Shown: positions 48,786-60,999 of the stretch, in pieces
How the letters are laid out: every line of letters starts with the position of its first letter
How positions within the stretch are numbered: the first letter of the stretch is position 1
Origin: Amblyornis subalaris
Lineage: Eukaryota; Chordata; Aves; Passeriformes; Ptilonorhynchidae
Direction of reading: 5' to 3'
Assembly (NCBI GenBank): GCA_018881555.1
Contig: JACAXG010000262.1
Location: forward strand, 314,665 to 378,664
Length of the DNA: 64,000 nt
Notes under the pieces: generated by a model
The model's input: only the letters and a program-made list of their open reading frames with translations
Told to the model about the DNA's origin: nothing
Databases searched by the model: none
Made by a program: the position numbers and the translations under genes

Positions 48786-49929
48786 GTGTCTCACAAACCA
48801 TCAGAGAGGAGTCAGGGATGGGACTGGAGCTGAGGTTTCACACCTGTGTGGGTGTTTCTGGGGTGGAAAGAGACGCTCAGGTTTTCCTGTCGTGTCCCAA
48901 GCAGGCGGAGCCGCAGCTCCTTGGCAGCTCCTGGCTCCCAGGGATGGTGTCACTCAGTGTGTTTGTCCTGGTGGCCTCCGGCAGCAAACCCAGACAGGCT
49001 CTCACTCAGCACCATGCCCAGAGGTGAATCCTGCAGGATCAGATGGCTCCAGCCGCAGGAAGCACGGACAGACAGACGGACACTGCAGCAGGAGAGCCGT
49101 GGGAGCCCCAGGGCAGCAGATGTGACTGTGAGCGGGGAGAACTGCTCTGCCCGAGGTTTTAATTATCTGGCTGTTGTAAAGGGGCTCCCCTGCGGGGAGG
49201 GAGTTTGTACTGGGAAGAAGAAGCGGCTTTAGGAACAAAGCAGGGCGGGAGTGGCCGGGGAAGGGGGAGCAGAGCTGCTCACAGCCCCCGAAGCCCGCAA
49301 ATGCCCCTGCACGGAGAGGGGATGGTCAGGAGAGGGGATGGTCGGAGGTTTTAGCCAGAGTTGTGCAAGAGCAGCTGGCTGGGGCCGTTTGGCTGCAGGG
49401 GGATGAAAGGGCCGGGGATGCACAGAGGGAGGGCTGGGAGCTGCAGGAGGAGGAGGAGGGAGAGGGCAGGACGCTCTCACCGCGGCTGCTCCAGCCCCGG
49501 AGCACTTGGGCCGCGACTTGTGCTCGGAGCCATCCAAGGAAAACTTTGCTCGGGCTGCTCTCATGCAGCCCCAGCCCTGCACAAGCGTGTCCCCCACCAG
49601 CTCAGCCCCCTCCCCTGCCCCGTTCCTGGAGAGCTCTCCGTTCCCCAGGCCCCTGCGGATCATTGCACGTCGGTGACATCATTGCCGGTTGCCATGGAAA
49701 AGCCAGGTTGTCCAAAACACGACCCCTTGGCCTCATCCCATGTGTGTCAGGAAATGAAGGTTTTATAGCACATCTCTGCAGTGGAGCAGAAACAGCCGGA
49801 GCACGAACCGCAGCCCCGGGACGGGCGGGACCGGCCCCGTCATGGCTGCCTTGCCCGAGACTCCCCGGTGGGGAAACGGGGACCCTTTCCTCAGGGTTAC
49901 AGGGCTGATTTATGTCTGCAGAGTTATTT

Positions 49930-50195
49930 CTGGTCTCTAAGCTTTCTGCTGTGGGCTGGAACACCCTGAGGAGGGGCAGCCTCCTCCTTAAATTCCTCCC
50001 TGTGAGGCTGGGGAGGCCCTGGCACAGGTTGCCCAGAGAAGCTGTGGCTGCCGCTGGATCCCTGGGAGTGTCCAAGACCAAGCTGGATGGGGCTTGGAGC
50101 AACCTGGGCTAGTGGAAGGTGTCCCTGCCCATGGCAGGGGGTGGGACAGGAACTCTAAGGTCCCTCCAATCCAAACCATTCTATGACTTTATGAC
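49930..50195 (+). mobile_element. CR1 LINE 3' fragment
   Basis: GGGGAGGCCCTGGCACAGGT, CCAAGCTGGATGGGGCTTGG and CCAAACCATTCTATGACTTT. Confidence 0.93.
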
Positions 50196-51609
50196 CTGAG
50201 GCATTTTGAATGGTAGCTGGGGGAGGCAGCAAATCTGTGTGAAGAGCTGAGCAGAGGCAGAAAATGGGAGAAAATGGTCCACAGGGGCTTGTGCCCGGAG
50301 CTGTGAGAGAACCAAACTGTTCACACCTGAGCTGGGGCTTTGTGCTGTCTTTGGGGGGACCATGATGTGCAGGGAGAACAAAGAGAGTCTTGGCCACAGA
50401 AATTCTCCTAAAGNTGGAAAAAGCTGTCCCAAAACTGATGAATGCCAAAGGCCTCACAGACGGTGTGGGGGCTTTGGAAAGGAAACCTCAGGTGTCGTCC
50501 CATGGCAGGGATGGGACGCTGCTGCTCAAGGCAGCCTTTGTTTGGGCAGGAATTACAACCAGACTCTCTCTTCTCTCCCGCAGTGTTTGGGAGTGGAGGT
50601 GTTCCCTGAGGGAGGGCTTGTCCCTGCCTCCTCCAAAGCCAGGCCAGAGCAAGCAGAAGGTGTCCTGCCCTGACTGCCAAGCCAGGCTGGATCCGGGAGG
50701 AGCATGGAAAGCTCCCGTGGGCACCTGGAGCAGCTGGTGGTTTTGCCAAGCCCAGCTTCACCTTCCCTTCCCCGCCGGTGGCAGGGTCAGCCCCCGGCTC
50801 GGACGTGCGTCAGCTCGGACGAGCAGCGTGGGCTCCAACACCGTTTATCTCACCCTACCCTTCCTGCTCCCAGTTTGGCTGGGAGAGGAAAAAGCTGCTT
50901 CTCCTGCTGTTTCCAGGCCTCTTCTCCCACCTGGAAGCCTCTCCCAGCTCCTGGCCCCTCTGCTCTGGATCCAGCCCCTGAGGCAGCAGCGGCGCTGGGC
51001 AGGGTCACGTTTGGGGGATGTGCTGGGAAATCAAAGGTTGGAGCTGTTTGGTTTCGCACACCCCCGGTGCCGGTGCTGGTGCTGGTGCTGGGCACGGCAA
51101 GTGCCTGCGGGGCTCGTTCTGGCCTCACTTGGGTGGGTAACGGGGCAGTGGCACAGTCAGATCCTCCTGGTAAGCGGCACCAGGAGGCAGCTGGCGCTGG
51201 CAGTGCCACCATCCCGGCCCCGCGCTGCCAACCGACCCTGGCCCCGCTGCGGCCTCCCCCCCGCTGGCAGTGGGTGTTCTGGGGTTAAAAATAGACTCCA
51301 GATTTCGGTTGGTAAAGGCGGAGGCAGGGAGCAGGAGCTGTTTATCAGTGCCAGGGTTTCCCCTGAGACGCTGAAATGAGTCAGATAAGAGATGGGCACA
51401 ACGTGCACATCCCCCCTCGCTGGTGCCGGTGCTGCTGCTCTGCACGGGCCCTCCCGGGAGCTGCTTCTGTGTGCTGAGGTGTCTTGGAAGTCACAGTCCT
51501 CACGGATGCTCCACATAACTCATGTTCCCACCAGATTTAGATGCTTCACAGCGTCCGACCCTTGGTCCCTTTTGGAGACGTTGGTCTCTGCTGTTAATCC
51601 ATCCTGTCC

Positions 51610-51735
51610 CAGCCACAGAACCACGGAATGGTTTGGGTTGGGAGGGACCTTAAAGCTCGTTCCGTCCCACCCCCTGCCGTGGGAAGGGACACCTTTATCT
51701 GTCCCAGATTGCTCCAAGCCCCATCCAACCTTAGG
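51610..51735 (-). mobile_element. CR1 LINE 3' fragment, minus orientation
   Basis: AATGGTTTGGGTTGGGAGGG, GGGAAGGGACACCTTTATCT and TTGCTCCAAGCCCCATCCAA. Confidence 0.92.
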
Positions 51736-52046
51736 CTTGAGNTTTCCGATGCTCCAGAGCCCTTTTCCCACAGTGACAACGCTTTCAAAAGCAGCAGCTG
51801 GGGCCTCACAATCAGCCAAACCTCATCTTTCGAAGGGGAGGGCATAGGCACTGCTGGGCCTTGAAGGAAACCTGGCCCAGGAGGAGGTGCAGAGCCAAAC
51901 CCCATCCCCTGGGCAGCATCCCCTGGGCAGGATCCTGAGCATCCCAGCCAGGTAACCCCCTCGGGCAGGGCTGTGGGGCCAGGGGCTGCCCGTTACTCCA
52001 GGGCCCTTCTTCCTGGCTGAGCCCCCCCTGCCCTGCTCAGCCGCAG

Positions 52047-52066
52047 CAGCAGCAGCAGCAGTTTTT
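52047..52066. repeat. Short (CAG)n tract
   Basis: About six CAG triplets, with no accepted coding frame through them. Confidence 0.8.
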
Positions 52067-52732
52067 CCTGTTTGACTCACACCTGACGGCCCCGCTGCGC
52101 CGCCCGCAGCCTCTCGCGCCGCGAGCGACTGAATGGGGCTGTTTACAATCAGAGAACGTGGGATTCCCAGAAAGAGGCTCAGACCGGACGTCCTGAAGCG
52201 AAATACCCCGGGCGTCACCGGCTAAAAATAACCATGGCAGAGCAGTCACCAAACAAACAGCGGCAGTGCCGGCCCCGCTGCGGCCGCACAGACCCCGCGG
52301 CGCGGGGGGGAGAGGTGGCNCAGGGCACCCAAATTCCGGCTTTCCCTTCATCCTCCAGGGCCTTTTTTGGTGGAACGTGGTGCTCCCCTGGCTGGTGGCT
52401 GCCCCTCGCAGTGATTTCTCTTGGTTTCTGTGGGAGGGGGGAGTAAGGCAAGGGTTAAACTGTGAATAATCCGGGTTTCAGCCAGAAGTGGCTGGTGGGA
52501 GTCAGCAGAGCTCATTGATGGGCTGGGGAATGCTGGGGAGGATGGGAAGTGAGGCAGGAACAGCTGCTCGAGGATGGGGACTTTGCTGGGCAGCTCTGGA
52601 CGTGGAGCTGGTGTCCAGTGGCCGGGTGGACACGTGGGATTGTGGCCAGTGCCAGGGGAGGCTGAACAGTTCAGAGGCTGAAATTTTCCAGGACCTGAGT
52701 CAGAGCTGGGGAAGGGGAAGATGCTAAAATTA

Positions 52733-52990
52733 GAGAATCATAGAAACACAGACTGGCTTGGGTTGGGAGGGACCTTAAAGCCCCTCCAGTGCCACCCCTG
52801 CCATGGGCAGGGACACCTTCCACTAGCCCAGGTTGCTCCAAGCCCCATCCAGCCTGGCCTTGGACACTTCCAGAGATGGGGCAGCCACAGCTGCTCTGGG
52901 CAATCTGTGCCAGGCTCTTCCCACCCTCACAGGGAGGAATTTCTTCCATATATCAAACCTGAATTTCCCCAGTTTCAGTTTGGTCCCTGG
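52733..52990 (-). mobile_element. CR1 LINE 3' fragment, minus orientation
   Basis: GAATCATAGAAACACAGACT, CTTGGGTTGGGAGGGACCTT, CACTAGCCCAGGTTGCTCCA and CACCCTCACAGGGAGGAATT. Confidence 0.95.
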
Positions 52991-55194
52991 TCCTTAGTGC
53001 AGGGCTTGGAAAGGGACCGACCTCGGCCTGAGCCGAGCGTTGCCACAGCCCCAGCATGGAGCTGGGACCTGCTGCCTTTGTCCCTGTCAGAGACAATAAG
53101 ATGGATCTGAGCAAAAGAGCACAGAAAGGATCCTCCAGACCCAGCCCAACAGCCCCGTAGCCCCGTGACCCCTTCCTAACAGATTTTGGAAGGCAGGGGC
53201 TCCCGTTAAAGGCACTTACGCAAGAGGTTGTTACCAGAGGAAGTTTCTCTTTAACCCCAGGCAGTTGGTGGTTGATTTATGTGCTGCAGCTTTAGATTTT
53301 CTGAGTTGCAGTGGTGTTGCACAAGGAGATAATTTGACCCTATATTTCTTAAAAAACTTTTTCTGTTGGGGAAGGTCTCTTTGATCTGCCTCTCACGTGC
53401 CTGGTACCTTGGTGATGTAAAATGAAGGACAGTTATGTGGCTCAGGTTGTCTGACCCACGAGAGTGAATCCCTGAGTTTTCTTGGAGGTGGTGTTGGATT
53501 TGGGTCTTCCTTCACCTGGGGGACTGGACACTTTTCCTTGGGAGTTTTATTCCCCAAAATTACAGCGGCTCCGTCGCTGTTCATGCCTTTAACTTCTCCT
53601 GCTCTCTTCGTGTATCAGGTTATAGATGGTGGCTTTTGCTCTTAAGCAATAAACACAACAGTGGGGAATACTCCGGGAATGGGATGCAGGGATGGACTGC
53701 TGTGGACAATTTGGCACTGTCTGAGTTCATGTAGAGATTAGCCCTGGACTTAATGGCCCTGGGCCCACTCCCAGCCTTACCACTTCCTAGGTAAGAGCTG
53801 TCCCTGGGTGGGAGTCAATTCATTTCATGGCAGGGGAGACAGACAAACCTTGTGCCTGGTGGCAGCTCCCCTTGGGCTCTCCCCTGATGTGCCATTTGCC
53901 TTTAACCTAAAATAAAAGTTATTTAGACTAAAAGCACACATTAGTGTTGGTGAACAGAAGGGCAATTAGAGGGAGAAATGCAATTTCCGGCAGCGTGGTG
54001 GGGAGCAGACCCGTCCCCATTGCCTGAGCCACGGGATCCTTCCCACAGAAGGACTGGCCCAGGTTCTCCTTGTCCAGCGAGGAGAGTTGGGACAATTCCT
54101 GCTCTTTTCCAGCCTCCCCTGGTGCCCTCAGGGAAGCCCTTTACACCCATCCTTGCAGAACTGGGGGAGCAGTGACCCCTTTCTCCTTTCATGCCTCAGG
54201 AATCAGAACTGATCCCTGGTCTGGGTGGTGTCCGTGGGAAATCTGAGCTTTACGCTGGAACTTCTCGAACTGAGGGATTTTTCCCTTCCTGGCTGAGTGT
54301 GGGTGGCTCCAAGGCTGCTCCAATTTTAGCCTCCCCACACCACCCACGTGTTAAACTGGACATCTTGCTGCATCTGCTCCCGGGATATTCATTGTCCCGG
54401 GATCCCTGGGTGGCCAATTATGCCAGCGGGAGCTTTCACGGACACAGCCCATTTTCCTGCGGCCGCTCCAAGTGCTTGCAGGAGGCTGGTGGAGCCCCAA
54501 GAGCTTCTGGCAGCTTCATTTTATTTCGAAACGGGTCGGTCCCCAGGCGGGTGCGAGAGTCAAAGGAAAGGATGCGAGATAAAGGCGCCTGTGCAGCGAG
54601 CGAGGGCAGCGCCTGCCAGGGCCCGTCATTCTGAAACCAGGCATGGAAACTGTGCCGAGGAGAAAAGCTCGAGAGCGGGGCTGGGGCCGCTCGCCACACG
54701 CGGCACAGACCACGCCGGAGCGTGGCTCTGCCCGGGGACCGTCACGTGCGCCGGGGCGGCCGCGGCAGCACCACGGGAGCCTCACGCTCTGAGCGGGCAG
54801 ATGAGCACCGACAGCAAAGGTACTCNGTCCTATCCAGGGTCCCCTCGGCCAAACCATCTTCTGTGCCCAAATGTCTCTGGGGGGGTCTCTGCATCCTCTG
54901 CTCTTTGCTGAACTTCTCTGTCCTCCTGCTCCCCATCGCTGCCCGGGGGTTCCGGCATCCCCAGGCCCCAGCTGCTCCGGAGGCCGAGGAGATGTGGAGG
55001 TGGAGGGGAGCGAATGGAGAGGTTTGGAGAAGAGGAGGCTCTGGTGGGTTGTTGGAGTGGAGTTTGCTCTGTTTGCTGCCTGCTGGAGGGCCTGGGTGGT
55101 GTTTGCCGGGGGTCGGGGCGCTGTGTGCTCTGCCCGTGGCTCCGACACCGAGGGACCAGTGCCCTGCCCAGAACACGCAGGGATTTAGGGACCT

Positions 55195-55263
55195 CCATCA
55201 TAGAATGGTTTGGGTTGGAAGGGACCTCAAAGATCACCCAGTTCCACCCCCTGCCATGGACCC
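55195..55263 (-). mobile_element. Short CR1 tail, minus orientation
   Basis: TCATAGAATGGTTTGGGTTG followed by GAAGGGACCTCAAAGATCAC, then unrelated sequence. Confidence 0.9.
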
Positions 55264-56794
55264 GTGTTTGTGTGGTCTGCACCGTGTTGTTCCTGAGGGC
55301 TCTTGCCTGGACAGCCCAAGGTCGCCATCCCCATCCCCTCGGCTGGCCCAGCCTCTGGTGCTTTGAGCAGCTGTGAGATGCTCTGGTGGGCAGTAAAGGG
55401 CTGCATATGGAGGATCTCCTGGTGGACATCCCCCAGGAAGGGGATGGATGACAGGGTAGGTGGTTCTTGCTCGTTGTCACCGTCGGTTTCTCCCCACACA
55501 GCCCGTGACAGCTCCCCTCATCCGGGGGGATGCACTGGAACCGGGACATGGGGGGTATCTCTCCACCTCCTTCATCCCAAGGCAAATTTTCCAGCTTTTC
55601 TCCCTTCTCTTGCCACCCCCTGGCCCTTCCTGGCCCTCTTTCTGTGAATGGGTTGGGAAATTGCATCAAGACAGAGAAGTGCAGCTCACTCCCCACGGCN
55701 GGGGGAGGGACGCTGTGATGGAAGAATTTGTTGAGTTTTGTCCTATCTGAAAAGTGCTGAAACTGGTGAAACGCTCCCACACCCCCTCCTGGGAATTTCC
55801 AACTAAAACCAACTGGTTTTGGTTCTCTGGACTGCAGAGAAAGCTGAGCACATGCTCGGGGGCCTGGCTNGGAAACCAGGACACAACTGGAAGAGTTGGC
55901 ACCGTTAAAGGATCAGGACCCTTAGAGCTAAGTCCCATGACCTCTGGACAGCTGAGGTGACTCGTGGATGGTTGACCTTGGCAGCACAACTTTGTTCCCA
56001 GCACCTCATCTCTTGGTTTGAGCGGGAGAGAGGGAAAGGAAGGAGAGGGAGAGGGCACAGCACGAGGAAAACTGAGCCCATCCTGGGATGCTGTGGAGAA
56101 GTGGAGGAGAAAGTGGAGGCACTTTGCAGACCTCACGTGGCAGGAAGGCTTTCGATCCCAGGGTCTCTACAGCTGCTTCTAGGACGAGCAAACACCTCCA
56201 GGGCCGCGGCAGCAGCTGGGAACAGCAGCAGNTGGGAACCTGACCCGGTCAGCAATTAGTGCAAATGAGGGTCAATCAGAGCCGGTCAGGGAGGAGCAGA
56301 GGAGAGATGCAGCCGAGTCTCTCCTCTTTCACCCACTCCTTCCTCGCGCGCAGGACAGGCAGCAGGGACCTGGGCTGGGCTCTGGACGTGGCCAAGGAGG
56401 TCGTGTCACCCCTGAGGCGTGGCAGCCTCTGATGCCAACGTGCCCAGCAGCTCAGAGCCGTGCCCAGAGCGTGCCAGACGCTTTTGTTTGTTCTCCTGGT
56501 GTTTAGAAAAACACAGTCCCGCCGGTTATTCTTTCTTTCTCTGGCTACAAACCCTCTGGGCTTTAAATAAGGGGAAATAAACAATTCCCAGCGACATTTG
56601 CAAGCCGCTGTAAACTTCTACAACCCCTTGCAGTGAAACTGTTTGGTCTGAGCTTCTCTAATGAAAAAGGTGAGGAAGAGGAGGGAGTGGTCGATGTGCA
56701 GCTCTGATGGACTTTCATGGCTCTGCCACATGGGAGCTGCTTTTAAGGCTGTGGTAAAAAGGCAGAAATCTATGGAAACTCAGTACAAGTTCAT

Positions 56795-57070
56795 TGAATT
56801 ATAGAATGGTTTGCGTTGGAATGGATCTTAAAAACGATCCCATTCCAGCCCCTGCCATGGGCAGGGACACCTTCCACTCCGAGCCCCATCCAACCTGGCC
56901 TTGGACACTTCCAGGGATGGGGCAACCACAGCTTCTCTGGGCAACCTGTGCCGGGGCCTCACCACCCTCACTGGGAGGAATTTCTGCCTAATATCCCATC
57001 TAAATCTACTCCCTGTCAGTGTGGAGTCATTCTCCCTGTCCTGTCACTCCATGCCCTTGGAAAAAGTCTT
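56795..57070 (-). mobile_element. CR1 LINE 3' fragment, minus orientation
   Basis: TTATAGAATGGTTTGCGTTG, CCATGGGCAGGGACACCTTC, ACCTGGCCTTGGACACTTCC and TCACTGGGAGGAATTTCTGC. Confidence 0.95.
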
Positions 57071-57439
57071 CCAAGTTAGGGCTGTGCCTTGCTTGGGGTG
57101 CAGTGAGGAGCCCACCAGTTCTTTCTGTGCCTGCAAAGCCCATCGGGGATGCTTTGGGGTGGATTTGCTACCTCTTTATCAGGGAAACCTTTATTAAAGG
57201 CTCACCAAAGGCCACCGAGTCCCGGCTGGAGCCGGGAGGGGGCGCGGGGCCACCCGGGCTCGGTGCAGAAACTTTGAGTCACTCGCTGGGTGTTTTGGAG
57301 CGAAATTCGGAGCTGCCGCGGCCCCTTCCCGGCCCATTGTTGTGGTTTGACAATCACATTTTCCTGTTTTTAAAGCAAATGTTTTTCTCTCCCCTGGGGC
57401 CGCAACCGAAGCCCCGCGAGTGCAGCGAGGGAAGGAGCC

Positions 57440-57655
57440 CGGGGGATTACGGACCCGGAGAGACCCCCGGGGGCTGCGGACCCGGAGAGACCCCGGGGGG
57501 GTTGTGGACCCGGAGAGACCCCCGGGGGTTACAGATCTGGAGCGACCCCCAAGGGCTGCAGACCCGGAGAAACCCCCGTGAGTTATGGACCCAGAGAGAC
57601 CCCTGGGGGCTGCAGACCCAGAGAGACCCCCAGGAACCGCAGACCCGGGACAAAT
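57440..57655. repeat. 27-base GC-rich minisatellite, about eight copies
   Basis: The unit GGACCCGGAGAGACCCCCGG plus about seven bases repeats roughly eight times, with divergence rising to the right. As 27 is a multiple of three, each strand shows a spurious 9-residue repeat (for example GPGETPGGC); I see no gene evidence for it. A CpG-rich, non-repetitive patch lies just before it at 57210-57350. Confidence 0.92.
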
Positions 57656-60104
57656 CCCCCACCCCCGGCATCGCCCCTTCCCTCCCATCTCCGCTGCCTT
57701 TGCGCAACAGCAGCGGGAGGGTGAAAGAGGCAGAAGTGAGTTTATTTTTATTTTTTAACTTTTTTTTTTTAAGTCGACGGTTCCTCTTTGCCGCGCTGTG
57801 GTTTCACGCCCGGCAGCAGGACATGGGGGTATTTTTGTAGGTCTTATTCAAGGAGTGTCTATTTAAAACAAGCTTTTGGGCTGCTGAGCACATGTTATCC
57901 CTCAGTTCAAAGCAGAGGACAGGGCTCGTGGGGAAATGGGGTGGTTGGTGGCAGCCCCTTGAGGGCTTCTGCCGCTTGGGCTGTCCGAGGGTGCTGTGAG
58001 GCCTCCAAGACCCTACAGAGGGTGGACCCACTGTGGTGTAGGCAGAGGTGGGGCAAGACAAGGGACTGTGGAGGAGAAAACCTACTTNTTATACAAGTTC
58101 CTGTATGCAGAGTGTCTGCACGCTCCCAGATTTGCATTTAAGTAGGAATAATTTGACTTTTAGTGAATGGAAGTCAAGAAGTTTAAGTGCTGAGTGTGGC
58201 TCTGCAGCTGTGCCCGGTGTTTCCACGCAAGATGTAACTGGGGCCAAAAAAACCCCAGGAGTGGGCTACTGCTTGCCCAGCGTGGCCAGGACCCATTTCC
58301 TTCGCTTAGAGCTGTGCTGAGCCCCTGGGATGTGACACAAACCCCTCAGCACTCCGGATCCATCCCAAGGATGCGCCGCTCTCTCTGTGTTTCCCGCAGC
58401 GTCTCCTCCCGCGCGTTGCCCAACGCAGGGCGTGAGCTGCTGCTCTCGTTTCGTACATCAGCAAATAAAAACGGCACCAAGCGCTCTTGTGCCCAAGTCA
58501 GCAACTCGCCCACCTGCCGGCCGGGCCAGCCCGTCCCGCTGCTGCCAGCACCATCAGCAGCTTGGCCTCCAGCCCTCCCAAGCACCCCAAACCCCATCCC
58601 CAGCAGGAAAAAAATGGGGGGGGAAAGGAGAGTGTCTGTGACAGGAAGGTAGAGGTTGGGAGGAATGTGCTGATCCCTGCCCGGGCACCGAGCAGGCTCA
58701 TGGTGCACATTTGGTGAAGTCACTTGGCCGGGGATGCTGGGAAGCGCCACGCAGGGCTCAGAGCGCTGGAGCGGCGGCCAGCTCTGCGCAGCACCGTGGG
58801 GATCCCGGGCAGCTCTCCATGCCCAGGGCTGCGGGCAGGGCCGCCCCATGGCAGCAGAAAGCTGGCTGCAGCCCAGCTCCCAGCTCCATAAAGCAGGGCG
58901 GGCCGGGGACGCTCCGCTCCGGGAACGGCGCTCTCGTCTGATCGAAACCGAGTCACTCCTCACCTGCCACAGCCGCCACCTACGTGGCCTCTCCTGCCTC
59001 AGATGTTCCCGCTCGCAGCGGGAAGGGGAGGCGTGGGAAGGGGANGTGGCAGTTCTGAGCTCAGGGGGCAGGAGGGGGTGCCCAAGGGTCTCTGAGAGGC
59101 CCCTGGGTGGGGGATGAGGGGCGAGTGTTGAGAGAGTGCCGAGCACGGGGCTACCCATGCCCCCCATGCCCGGGCCTTGCCTTGGCATACCCTTGTGTCT
59201 CCTGCCCTTTGGGAGGCCAGGCCAGCTCTGGAGACACTACCAGCCTTATCCTTGTGTTTTCCAGCTCTCTGGCTCACTGCGTGACTTGGGAGCACAGTGG
59301 GAACTGGAAAAGCAGCCCAGCTGCACCACAAAGGCTTTGGTAGGGAACCACCACCATTTCCCACCCATTTTCCCCCTCCCCGGCAGCCCAAGACCCTCTC
59401 CTGGTTCTCATCCACCCCTTCCATCAGGGCCGAGCCCTCGGGGTGCTGCGGGAGGCTCCCCACTCGCCCCGGGCCGGCTCTGGGAGCCCGGACGAGCCCG
59501 GACAGCCTGGAGCGCCTTCATCTCCTCCGCCGGCAGCCCGAGGTTGCACAACGTGTGGGGGTGCAGCACATCCATCTCCACGGATCAAAATAACCCCTCC
59601 ATTTCCCAACCGGCAGCAGGTTCCGCAATGCCCCCCCTGCCTGGCACAGCAGAGCCCGGCCCGGCTGGCCACGGCAGCAGGGACTCCAGGAAGCGATGCA
59701 GTGCCTCCTTTTCCAGGCTAAAAATAGCGGCTGTGCTTCCAAAATAATCTCAGTTCAATGATCTCCGTTGCCCCTGAGGGTGCTGGCTGGTGAAATTCCC
59801 CAGTAATTCAGACTGGATGGAGGAAGGTCTCAGTGGGATCTGTTTGCTGTTGGAGGCAGGTTTGGCTCTTCGTGTGCAGGTAGTTTTTGAGTGGGACTGT
59901 AATGGCAGAAGCCAGGCTGCTGCTCCTTTCCTTTTCAAAATGGGATGGGGAAAAATTCACAAATTTCAAAGCAAATACAGAGACCAGGAAAACTCTGTTT
60001 TTCCAGCCTGCCCCAAATCTGAGCCGTTATTTTGTAAGAGAAAAACACCAGCTTCCTCCAGGATGTGCTAGGGTAGATTCGCATGGGTTGTGGCGTGATT
60101 TTTG

Positions 60105-60200
60105 GGGCTGCCCTGTGAAGAGACGGGAGCTGGACTCGATGATCCTTGTGGCTCCCTTCCCACTCAGGGTATTCCGTGGTTCTATTCCGTGATTCTTTAC
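60105..60200 (+). mobile_element. Short CR1 tail
   Basis: GAGCTGGACTCGATGATCCT, GTGGCTCCCTTCCCACTCAG and a GGTTCTATTCCGTGATTCT end. Confidence 0.85.
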
Positions 60201-60999
60201 CAGAGTGGGATGATCTGCAGGAATGCTGGGGCTGGCTGAGCTCAGCAGCACCAACCCCGGCTTGTCCTTCCCAATGAGTTTGAGCCTTTGCAAAGATGAA
60301 TTTAAGGGAATTTAGGGCACTGGACAGCCGAAAGAGTTCGATGGGGAGGATGAATCCCTTTTCCTGCTGCTGCTCAATGTAAACCGTGGAACAATCCCCA
60401 CCACTCTCACCTTTGGTTGGCTCCACTCAGTAATATGCAAATTTATGCAGAGTGGGGCCCGCTGGGACTTAGTTGTGAAGTTATTGACTGTTCTCAGAAT
60501 GAGCTGTTAGTCATAAAAACCTTGTCAGGGCAATTTGGGTGTTGTCGGGTCTCTGAAAGGACCAGGACTAAGACTTCTGTTCCGGTGTTATTTTCCAGAT
60601 CAGAGAGGCATTAAGTGTAACCTCGTAATTCTGAATTATGAAAAATGCCTCTGTCACTGCTCTGGCTGAACTCTCAGGTGCTGTTTGAGGGTCGCGCTTC
60701 TCCCCTGATGAGCTTTTGTCCATTGTGGATCAACGAGGCTTTGGAAATGCAAGGGAAGGAAAGGCTGATCCAGAAGAAAACGGACATAACTGAAAGGGAA
60801 AGAGAAAGCCCCAGAGGTGGGTGAGACGCACCGTGAAACCTCCCGGCTTCAGAGGGCGCCGAAAATAACCACTCTGTAACCGGGGTTACAAATGTGCCGG
60901 CCCCCGTGCTTGATGTGTAACTTCCCAGATCTGTTTTGGTATCATAAAAGCGAGCAAAATAACTCAGCGAGAGCACATCTCTGCCCACCCGTGTTTCGG

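Larger units (their letters stand above)
39350..60990. other. Long intergenic stretch, no gene recognised
   Basis: Between the CR1 copy at 39.2 kb and the CpG island at 61 kb I find CR1 pieces, minisatellites and unique sequence but no exon of a known family. Many frames exceed 100 codons, but these are rich in Pro, Arg, Ser and Gly, overlap on both strands and lack splice support. Small exons of an unfamiliar gene could be missed. Confidence 0.5.

Noticed and set aside
57019..57840. 273-codon frame with a nine-residue repeat
   Set aside because: It starts in a CR1 fragment and continues through the 27-base minisatellite; the repeats are a product of the DNA period.
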